Below are positions 1 to 11,100 of a stretch of DNA of 64,000 bases, piece by piece. Under the pieces are notes generated by a model. The model saw only the letters and a list, made by a program, of their open reading frames with translations, did not search any database and had not been told where the DNA came from. The position numbers were made by a program, and so were the translations under genes. Numbering within the stretch: position 1 is the first letter of the stretch; every line of letters begins with the position of its first letter. This DNA is from Pholis gunnellus (taxonomy: Eukaryota; Chordata; Actinopteri; Perciformes; Pholidae). The stretch covers positions 26,339,207 through 26,403,206 of the forward strand of contig OU342804.1 of the NCBI GenBank assembly GCA_910591455.2, read 5' to 3'.

Positions 1-1042
1 CAATTATTTGATCTTGTTCTAGGAGGAAATTGCACTTCATGGCCATGCTGTGGAGACATCCTGCTGTCCATTTAGAAAAAAAAAGTGAAGTAATTGATGA
101 TCTGAAAAGAGGAAACGTTCAGAGGAGTTCCTTTTTCTTTGAGTGTTATTCCCGCAGCAAGACTCAGTGATGAAAGTGGAATTGTTCGGCTTGACCGCAA
201 TTTATTAAAACACAAAGAAAATTGTGCAAAAATACATCTTGTAATTTGCTTTGCATTAGCAGATAAAAGTGAACAAGTGAATGAATTTGATCATCAGTTA
301 TGCCTTACACATTTTCTGTTAGTTTAGAACAAACAACTCTTTTGTCAATATACAGCTGTAGTTAAAAAAATAAAATAAAAACACAAAAGTAATACTGAAA
401 ACAATGCTGCCCCACGCTCCTGAAAATTCTGAATGAAATGTACAAAATAACGTCACAAATGTTACAGTAATCTCTATTTTGTCACCAATCTGCCTCTTAT
501 GACAATGAAAGTTACTTTTGAACCCTGAAGTGGATCAAGACTTTCTTTCACCTGTTTGAATCTCATAGTTGAATAAAATCTCTCTTTATTATCCAAATAC
601 TTTTTCCTAAATACCGTTTTCCAACTATAATTGATTAAATACTCACACTGCGAGAGAACAACAGGCATCAAGTGTTTAGTACCTCTTTTAACACATTTAA
701 AAATCCCTAGCATCCCTTCTTCAACAATCTCATTTATGTGAACTTTGTTAGTCAAGAATATACCAATGTGGGCTCGTCAGTGTCAACACAACAAATATCT
801 TCACAATTGTTTGTCTCATTTAGATGTTTTGAACGCATTAAAACTGTTGAGAGAAACTGGGATCCTTCGATGCACATTCTCAAATTACAAAAAGGGGAAA
901 TGTCTGCCGTCATCATCTCACCACTGTCCTGAGGAGTCACAGCTTTACAGTGTCATGTGGCGTTTATACCTGATGGTGAAATGGCACGAGGCAGACAGAT
1001 AACGGGAGAACGATGGAGACCGTAAAAGGACTCACTTGAGTG
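1..1042. other. pla2r1 3' UTR and downstream spacer
   Basis: AT-rich sequence with no recognisable coding exon. On the minus strand it follows the pla2r1 stop codon. AATAAA hexamers on the minus strand read as tttatt at 585-590 and 201-206. Short open frames here show no family resemblance. Confidence 0.5.
585..590 (-). promoter_or_regulatory. Candidate pla2r1 polyadenylation signal
   Basis: Minus-strand AATAAA about 450 nt past the pla2r1 stop; a second candidate is at 201-206. Hexamers are frequent in AT-rich DNA, so this is only a candidate. Confidence 0.25.
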
Positions 1043-2162
1043 CTATTCTCCCGAGTGAGCCTCCAGGTGTGTGATCAGCACATTTCCATCCGACTCCGTA
1101 GCCTGTGAGCTGGTTTGTCTGTAATAAGCACCGCCAAGCGTAGGAAGTCCACGAAAACGTGACGCGTTCCTCTTGTACACAAACCACATCGCTCCTGCCA
1201 CCAGGGCAAAGATCAGCACGGCCACCAGCACCGCAGCGGGGATGACGCCGTGATGTAAACCTGAAATGCACAACACGGTAGCTTTTATGTGGGCATATTT
1301 TTGTTGTAATGTTTGAATTCTATACATTTTAATACAGATGTATTTGCAGTGGTTTAAGAGGTATTCAAATCCTAAGTGCAAGTAGTAATACCCCACTTTG
1401 AAAACACTCCACTACAAGCAAAAGTCCTACACTCAAGTTCAAATGTAGTAGAGTACAAATATTTGTAGTAGTACAAAGTATAAAGATGTATTTACTACTG
1501 TAAAAAATATAATGCAACACTTTTGTTTTCGCTCCCATTTTTCACGAGTTGAAATAACAGATTTAAGAGTTTTTCTTTGCACAAAAAATGTGTATTACTC
1601 TTAAATATTGTTCAAATATAAATAAATATTGTTAGAATTTTTGTCTGGTCACAATGAAAGGCCACTCTGAAATGTGCAGTTTTATCACCAACACAATGCC
1701 ACAGATGTTGCAGGTTTTGAGGGAGGGGGGTTCTCTTCTCAGGTGAATCCTGTGTGACCAAAAAAATGCATATCTGTAGCCCGATTCATGTGGAATCCAT
1801 AGTGCAGACTGGAGGGCCTGACAAATGTATTTCTTCAAGATACATTGCACATTTAGATGGCCTTTTATTGAGACCAGCCCAAGACACACCTGTGTAATAA
1901 TCATACTGTTTAATCAAGAGAGAAAGAGAAATAAGCATTTTGAATGCATAGAAAAAACGTTTACATGTTTTATTTCAACTCGTGAAATATGGGAGCAAAA
2001 GCAAAAGCGTGTATATTTTTGTTCAGTGTATAGTTACATTCCACCACTGTATATTATTCACATTGTATCAAAATGCTCATGCCACCCATCCAAAGTGTAA
2101 ATCATTCAGATGAAAGTGCACTTTACCATTTAGAGGTTCCACTTCCACCTCAGTAATTACAT
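1043..2162 (-). CDS. pla2r1: pla2r1 exons 29-30: stalk, transmembrane segment, cytoplasmic tail
   Basis: Exon 29 (2162-2127, 36 bp) encodes the acidic stalk DVITEVEVEPLN. Exon 30 (1260-1043) encodes the membrane span (VIPAAVLVAVLIFALVAGAM, then WFVYKR) and a tail of about 43 residues containing GGAYYRQTS and NVLITHLEAHSGE, then the stop. Exon 29 lies 5 kb from exon 28 because of the large hAT insertion. A Tc1/mariner relic sits between exons 29 and 30. Confidence 0.9.
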
Positions 2163-5100
2163 CTGCAAAAGAACATACAGCAGAGTTCAATACCACTCAT
2201 CACGTGTCATCTTGGGTCACACGTGTTGTGAGCAGAGATGGGCAAAAATACATCAAAATGTATTTTGATACAAAATACAAAATACCCCCAAATAAATGTA
2301 TTACAACAAAATACAAAATACAAAATCCTGGTGCCAGAAAATGTAACAAAATACATGTATATTGAATTTAAAATATAGGAAATACTTTTTTATGGATTTT
2401 CTGTTTTCTCACAATTTGGTATAGCAGAGCATTCAGGTTTGGGCTATAATGTACACAAAGCTCTGGTGAACCCCACAAAAAGGAAGAACAGTCACGGAAT
2501 GTCAGTGTAACTAAGCAAAGCTATGACAAGACAACAACTTGATTGATTATGTATATATATATTTTTATTAATGGGACTTAACAGCCCATAAACTTTGGCG
2601 TTGTATCAACAAGAAAATATTCATCACATATGACATACAAGCTCCCAATCTCCCTCTTCCTATACAGATATATACTGTAATACAAAATACAATGTCGGCA
2701 ATGCCTACCCTATGAACATTGGTTCTTTAAAGAAAGCTGATCTTATACTCGAGGGACTTAAGTCATCCATGCACAAAGATTTCACAATTAGCATCATTTA
2801 TGTTACACATTCACTGACTGTAAATGGACAGACATACAGGACTGCATCTGCTGCCACTAAAAACACAGTATCATGGGAAGCACTTATTTGGTCAGATAAA
2901 TCATGTTCTACCCCAGGAGGAGAAGTTACTCTTTCTTATTAGAGTGCTTGAAGTTCAGTGCTTTGATGAGCATTTCTATGATTCTAGAATTTACTCTTTC
3001 TTATTAGAGTGCTTGAAGTTCAGTGCTTTGATGAGCATTTCTATGATTCTAGATTTTTAAATAAAAACAGAGTCTCTGTTGCTATCGGGTGCATGACAAC
3101 GGACGCGCATACGTCAGTAAATGTCATGGAAACGTCAACACCACGGCGGTATAGCGAGCGGAGCGGAGCCTTGAGCCTTGACTCGACGGCGGAGCGGAGC
3201 CTTGACTCGACGGCGGAGCGGAGCTCTGAGCCTTGACGGCGAAGCCTTGTGCCTTGACGCTGGAGCCTTGCCTTCATGGCGTGTAGACGGCGAAGCCAGA
3301 TCCTTGACGGCGGAGCCTTGAGCCCCAACGCCGGAGCCTTGCCTTCATGGCTCCGCCGAGCCTGTCGCTCGGCGGAGCAGCTCCACCACTCCGACAGGTT
3401 CCGCCGAGTCAGGCTCGGCGGAGCGGCACCACCGATCCGACAGTATCCGCCGAACGTCCGACAGGCTCCGCCGAGCGACAGGCTCGGCGGAGCGGCTCTG
3501 CCGATCCGACAGGTTCCGCCGAGCGTTAGCCTCGGCGGAGCAGCACCGCCGATCCGACAGTCTCCTGAAACTGTCGGCTCGGTGGAGCTTGTCGGCATTG
3601 GCGGAGCCTGTCGGCATCGGAGGAGACTGTCGGCATCGGAGGAGTTTGTCGGATTCGGCGGAGTTTGTTGGCATTGGCGGAGGTTGTCTGCTCGGTGCAG
3701 CCTGTGCTGGCGGAGCTTGTGGCTCGGCGGAGCTTGGCGGCTTTTCGCGTGCCTGTCGGCCCTAGACGGCGGAGCGGAGCCCGTCGAGTCTGTCTGCACT
3801 TGAAGGCGGGCCGAAGCGGGGCAGGGCGGGGCGGAGCGGGACGGGGCGGGGCGGAGCTTGTCGGCAGTTGACTGCAGGAGCGGAGCGGAGCCTGGCAGTT
3901 GACGGCGGAGCGGGGCGGAGCGGAGCTTGTCGGCAGTTGACGGCGGAGCGGAGCGGGACGGAGCCTGTCGGCAGTTGACGGCGGAGCGGGGCGGAGCGGA
4001 GCGGAGCGGGGCGGAGCCTGTCGGCAGTTGACGGCGGAGAGGAGCGGGGCGGAGCCTGTCGGCAGTTGACGGCGGGGCGGAGCGGAGCCGAGCTTGTCGG
4101 CAGTTGACGGCGGAGCGGAGCCTTGACTTGACGCGAATGGTTTACACATTTGCTGTGCTTAAATTAACACATGAGTGCCTCAGTAAATGTCATGGAAACG
4201 ACACCACCACGACGCTATAAAAGGTCAGCGGAGCGGAGCTTGTCGGCTCGGCATTTCACAGCATAATTTACAATAATGTAAACATTTCAACATTAAAATA
4301 GATGAGCATACTTTACTATACACGTGTAAACTATTTTAAAACACATGTAAAGTGTAGAATGCTCATCTATAATGCTGAATGTACAATGCTGAATACTTGT
4401 TCATTTTCTAACATATTGTTACATGTTATGTTGAACTGTATTACATTGTGAATACAATTCCTTTTAACTTTAAGTTGTTATTGTTGGTTTTATTATGGTC
4501 CATCCACCTGTATTTTCAGTCATTCTTTTTACATCAGTTAGAATTAGAACAAAGGTTTAAAAATAACTTAATTACAACCTGCTAACATAACTAACTACAC
4601 TATTACATTTCAGAGCTATTCACATAACTGTTTTAAAACAACCGACTCCAGATTTGATACATTATAAAGGAAAATGTTGTTTACTGGTGGTGCATTGTAA
4701 ATGTTATTTAATCTTGATCATTTTAAATGAACCAAACTAAATCCTGAAGAAAACACAAACTGACCCCTTCACCCATATATTACATACATATACATACGTA
4801 CATATACATACGTACATATACTTCATTTATTAGAAGATTATAATAAATTAACATATCTATACATATCCACCCCAATAACAATTGACCAATGTGTTCAGGC
4901 TAAAACAATTACAACCCTAAATTAATCTCTGAATATCACTTTAAAATTTTAAAGGTGCACTTGAGAGCAACTCATATTTGTGGGATGATAATTTTCAAAC
5001 ATTTTTAAATATAGGAATCAAACATGCATTATAATATTTCCATGGATTCAGTGATTCAACTCTGATCTGACCTGCAAAGCATATTTTGGATGCTGTAAAA

Positions 5101-8100
5101 TACATGTGATGTGCTTTGTATTCATATTTGCGTTGATGTAAACTAATATCTGGGGAAATGTATATATGGGGAAGAATGTGACCCATACAGGATGTAGTCA
5201 CATTGTTGTTCACTTATTTATTTCATTTTGACTTGGGAGAGAGTTCTTCGAGATCGCCAAGATCCGTTATCACATCATGATGACTTCCTGTACGAGTGCT
5301 ATCGATTCTGCCGACACGGAATCATTTATTTACAAGACCTTCTCGAGCCATACATTGAACACCACACGCCGCATATGAAGGCAAATCACTGTCAAAATCC
5401 GAGAGTGCGAATGAGATCCGTGCGCGCGCGAAAATCAAACAGCCGCGAGCGTATTTTACTTTGACGAGCACTTTTATATCACTCCGCGAGCAAAAGTCCG
5501 TCTCGCGCGAGCAAAAGTCGCTCGCGAAGTTTAAACCTGCTCGCGAAGTTTAAACCTGCTCGCTCGCGAAACTTTAATCTGCTTGCTCGTGAGTCTTTTT
5601 CCTGCTCGCTCGCGAGTAGTTTTTCTTTTTGACAGTAAGTGGGCGGACCCAGTCTCACTTGTATCTACATATAATTGGTTAAAATCCTCGTCTTTGGATA
5701 AACCGGATATCACTCTGACGCAGATGCTAGGTCTGATAGAGGTGGTTTTCAATTCAATTTAATAGCGTTATTAATTACAACATGTGTTAAAGTCAAGTTG
5801 CTCAGATTGGTTTAAATTCACTCCATCATTCTATTACAGACAATGTGTGTTTGATAGTCAAACCTCTTGTGACAAACAGCTCAAAGACACTTTTTGATCT
5901 TAATTGATTAAAACATGATGATCATATTTAATCATACTGTTGTGTTTACAGAAGTTAAGAGATATAATATGAGCAACAATTTGGACCCGCTCAAGGATCT
6001 GGAGCCGAGATTAGGGACCGCTATTTGTATATTAACTGTTTACCCAACTTAAATCACTAACAAGTAATTAGTGGATGAAAAAGTATTCAGATCCTCACTG
6101 CAGTAAACATACTAATAACATACTGATGAAACAATAATCCACTATGATTAAAATACCTGCAATCGAAACCTTAGTCAAGTATGTTATTATCAGCAAAATG
6201 TACTTTATGTGCAGAAAGAAAAAGTACCCGTGCAGTAAAATGTACATTATTTGCCCCTGACCTGTAGTGCAATCTGAAAATCTGAAAAGTCAGAGTGATA
6301 TCCGGTTTATCCAAAGACGAGGTTTGTAACCAATTATATGTAGAGATACAAGGGAGACTGGGTCCGCCCACTTACTGTCAAAAAGAAAAACTACTCGCGA
6401 GCGAGCAGGAAAAAGACACATCATATGTTCTACAATAAGAACATTTCATATCATTATGCTTTCAACACAGAAGCAGATCCACTCTGCTCAGTTTCTGGAG
6501 ATTCTCCACGTGAAGTTGCTTTGCTTAAATAGCTAGCTACTCGACTGATAAGTTAACTTGCTAAACACTGGCTATGCACTAGCCTAGACAGCATGCTAGC
6601 GTCATTAGCATATTAGCATCGATCGCTAGCATGTTAGCATCGATCGCTAGCTTGATATTATAACCATCACCATGTATATACAATAGGCTATGTAGCCAGA
6701 CCCAGACATAAATTATACATCAAGCTTGTTGACATCTGTCACACTCAGATACAATATTTTACTTGACAGACAATCCGTTGAACTTGAAGATCTGAAGACT
6801 GAACTCGTGAACTGTTTTTTGATTCGTGGAGAAAGTATTTTGAGTATTTTGAATACAAAATTACTCCACTCTAAAGTATTTTGTTACAAATTACGTTAGA
6901 TTTTTAATCGGCCCTATCAAATACAAATTACAAAATACTCAAAAGTAATTGAAATACATATTTCAATTACAAGTAATAGAAATACTGCCCATCTCTGGTT
7001 GTGAGCAAAGACAATTTTATTGTCACAGATTTATTGTTCACTTTGTGGCAGCAGAAACGAGTTGTGCACATTTAAGTATCACCATGTAATTTGGGGACCT
7101 ACAGCAGCAAATATTCCAATATGTTGTTTGAGTTCAATACAGGGGACCCAATATTCGCTCAGAAGGCCCCCACTTCAACTTACCCGAGGTGGTTTTGCAG
7201 ACGAAGCCGAGACGCTCGGTGCACTGCGACAGGTGCCACACACCGTCAATCACCCTGGTAGTCACACAGGCATCTGCAGTCAGCTGCTTGGAGTCTGGGG
7301 CTTTGTTGGGCCAGTTGATGTAGTCCATAGGTGAACCATCCACCCAGGCCAGAGAATCAGCTAAAAGCAAAGTCCACAAGTTAATGAAATGGGATCGCAG
7401 GGCATCGTGATCATGTGATGGGTACCAGAGAGGGATAGATTCTTACTGTCAGTGTTGAAGTACATCCCCAACCACACGGCGTGGTGAAGGAACCCCGACG
7501 ACCACAGCTGCTCCAGAACAAAACGATTCTCTGTCTCACTCTCAATGGTCAGGACATCTGAGGTGTTGACTAGGAAGAGACAGCAGCACAACAAACTCAC
7601 AACTACTGTCCATCTTAAAGCATGTAAACTCTCTGCAAGACAACGAATACATGTCCAACTATTCCTTTAAAAACAATTATAGTGGGCAGGTATCAAGTAT
7701 AATAACACACTAGAAATTGAAAACACCATTAGCATAAAGTATGTAGCCTTAAGCATACTTTTACTGTTTGTATCTATTTCCTCTAAGTGGCATTTCTAAT
7801 TAAGAACTCAACCACAGTTTTCTAAGTAGCTAGGGCTTCTCAGAGCAGCTCCTCCAGCTGTCCTGTAGGGGGAGTATGTATTCCATCCTGCAGATTACGG
7901 TGATTTATATTTCAATTTTCAAAAACAATGCATAAATTACTTTGCAATAAACAACCTAAATCACATCTTATGAATATTTCTACCTTTCTGCCTGCAGTGC
8001 TCTCTCGACTCTTCAAATGTAAGTTTCTGCACCACAGGCTCAAAGTCGTAACAACCATGCCTGAATTTCACCCATGTGGAGGGACACGCCACCTCGTATG

Positions 8101-8145
8101 AGATGAATGGTTTATTGCCTGTGAGAGAGAGGGAGAGAGAGAGAG

Positions 8146-8184
<39 letters not shown>

Positions 8185-11100
8185 GGGACAAAGGCAGAAG
8201 ACGCTTTCACACATTATGAGTGACAGAAACTCAGCAGCTGAAGAGGTGCAGTGTCGAGTGAGCACTCCTATTATTCAGTGAAGTAGCACTGACTTGGTGG
8301 GGGAACATGACACAGGGCTCCTGGTAGCAGAGTTTCACAGTCAGCTCTCCGCCAGCCTCCGCTCTCGTCCATGTACACACACTCTCCTGTCACAAAGTCG
8401 TCATCGGCCGCTTCCCAGTGTGTGTACACCGTGTCACTGCCATCTGACCACTGATAATTGATGCCACTCTGTAAGGAAGTCACCAGAGTGTCAGTGAAGA
8501 AGTTGCACTTGCAGTGGCGCTCTGCCAGGATTATCAAGACCTAATTCACACGGGCCTCTGACTGTGTTGTACTTTTTTTGTATTTAACATTTTGTACTTA
8601 TGCTAAAATCAGTTTTTTTATTTGTATAATTGCAGTTTTTAGTTTATGTCCGTGCTTACTGAAATACTATCCTGGGTTTGTTCTTCTAATCTAGAAGCAT
8701 CACAAAAAGTAAAACTCAAATTGAAATAATCTTAAAGAATAATAACATGATTCGCAGCGGTCATAATACTAAACTATGACAAAAATACTAGAGGTATTTG
8801 TTGGTATTGGACAGGGATGGTTCATACAATAATGAGTGCGATAAAAGTTAAAAGAACAAAATGATTGGTTCATTAGATAGAAAGATCAGGCAAGAAGAAA
8901 AAAATAAAACAGAGGTAGAAAGAGAATCGGCTCCCTCCCTTCCTGTGTTCATTTCTCTACATGACTAAGACATTCCACGGGGGCTCAGTGATACTTGAAT
9001 CCAAATGTTAAGGCTCTGACTGTCTGCTGGGAAAGCTCATGCCTGTGGATGGACTACCTCTACGTGGGCAAAAAAGGTCAGGAGAAAAACCCTAGAGGCA
9101 TGTGAGACAACTGTAACTAGCCATCGGCAGACGTCTCTTTAAAACAATATAATTTAAAGAATCGGAGGACCTTTTGTTTTACTTTCCTTTCACAACTGTG
9201 GGCAACATATTTTACAATATTTAAATGTTGTTCCAAGCTATTTGGCTTTTACTATAGGCTTTCTGTGTGTATCTATAAAAAAAAAAGGATTAGCTTTAGA
9301 TTTTTCCATTTTAGAGCAGGCAATTAAGTCTGGTCATGTGGTGCATCATGGTACAGCACACAGCAAAGTAGGTCAAAAACCTAGATACTCAATGAAAAGT
9401 TATGATTTGCCAGCTTTACTTGAGTCTACATGATGGTGTGGGATAGGAAACTGACTGCCAGTTTTAGGATGATGATGACACGTGGACATGCACAAACTAT
9501 GCTTTTGGTGAAAATATATATATTTTTTTAAAAGCACATTGAAAGTATTTCTAAAATTCATCTCATGCATGCAGATGTGTATTCTCTGCAATTCATGCTT
9601 ATTAAGAAATATGAAAAGCAATAGTTCTGGGAAATACTCTTAGTTGCTTTCCTGGCGAGAGTTAGATGAGAATACAATGCTGCAGGAAAGTTTGGAACGT
9701 CGGAAGTTGCACTGGTTCCCTCTACAAAAAAAATCAATGGGATTTTCCCAACGGATTATTCCAGAAAATAAACTCTGTGGCAAACACAAGTTTATGATAT
9801 TTACATGGGAAATGAACACCACTTTGATCACTTTGAAGCATGAATGTATTCGCCAGAGGTAAAAACGAACAAACTATACCCCAGTGAGGCTGTGAAGGCG
9901 GACTAGTCGGCGTGATGGCATTATATAGTCACATTTAGCCACTTGTTAGCAACCGCATTTTTTGAATACATAAAAGCGACAAAATTCACAAGAAGAATAT
10001 TTACTGACGCATTTATAATGTAGAACAAAACATTGACTTTGACTCTGGTGAGGGAACCGGAAGTGCAAAAATGTTAAGTTTTAGGACTCATTCTTGGAGC
10101 ACTCTATACCTCTCTCATGTTTAGCCAGTAAATGGTTGGCTTAGCTTAGCATAAAGACTGTCAGCAGGAGACAACTAGTTAGAAAACAGGAGTCTTGTCG
10201 TCACCATGACCGTGTGACTTAACTAGAAAGCTGATGTGGTTTTTTTACATTTTAGTTTTTTGTAAGGATAAAAAACCAACCAAGGAATAACATGTTTATA
10301 AGTTAGCCAGACTAGTTGTTTCCCCCCCGTTTCCTCTCTTTATGCTAAGCTAGCTAACCGGCTGCTGGCTGTAGCCTTATATTTACCATAGAGACATGAG
10401 AATACCATACCATCAATCTTCTCACTTAATTACTGCTAAAAAAGTGACTAAGCGTATTTCCCAAAACGGCAAACTATAGAAAAGCAGACAAACACACACA
10501 CTACCATCTCTCCGACACAAAAACAGTAGACGGTACAGTACATATTGCATGAGAGGATACATACGTCTTGACTATATAGTCCAATCCAGTGGGGGACTGC
10601 CAATCTATTGACAAGGACAGTAAGGAAAGCCTGGTGGTATGCATCTGTAATGCTCACTAGGTCAGAATCATTCTCTATGCACATATGCATCGCCCCGTAC
10701 CAGCTCATGTTGCCGGACACAACCTTGTAGCTGCGGCTCCTGTACTCAATATTGTCAGGGAGAGGGTGGTGATAGGAGTGGGTGGGGGGTTTGGATATAT
10801 CTGTAACAAGAAAAAAAGAACAAAAGACAGGAGTGTTGGAAGAAGGGTAGAATGATTATTTCAAAGTGTTAAGGTTTGGCACACATGCGATCAACGGATG
10901 ACTGATTAGCTGCCACTCAAACATCAATTAAAGGAGTAGTTTGACAATTTCCTTGAGTCCCGTCATTATTGTGAGGTTACCAAGCAACGAGCAGAGACAA
11001 CCGGACTCCCAATAAATAGTTCTGCATGTAACTTGTCATTTTTATACTTTGGTTTCAGTACAGATTAAACAAGAAGATAAAATGTGTTTGTTTTATGGGT

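Larger units (their letters stand above)
2233..6997. mobile_element. 4.8-kb hAT-type insertion with nested repeats
   Basis: Begins CAGAGATGGGCA and ends with its reverse complement TGCCCATCTCTG, a 12-bp perfect terminal inverted repeat. It is flanked by identical 8-bp direct repeats GTTGTGAG at 2225-2232 and 6998-7005, the target-site duplication expected for hAT transposition. No hAT transposase frame is visible, so it is non-autonomous. Inside are a 65-bp tandem duplication, a roughly 1-kb GC-rich array, a Harbinger-like coding fragment, inverted arms and AT-rich filler. It sits in the pla2r1 intron between exons 28 and 29. Confidence 0.85.

Noticed and set aside
474..755. 93-codon minus-strand open frame downstream of pla2r1
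   Set aside because: Resembles no family I know and lies in the expected 3' UTR/spacer.
3041..3803. Long open frames on both strands of the GC-rich array (252, 175 and 207 codons)
   Set aside because: They follow from stop-poor, G/C-rich tandem repeats. The peptides are low-complexity permutations of the repeat in several frames, without any domain or splice logic.
2233..6997. CRISPR-like or phage-like interpretation of the repeat-dense interval
   Set aside because: The host is a vertebrate, units are not evenly spaced, and hAT termini with target duplication explain the boundaries.
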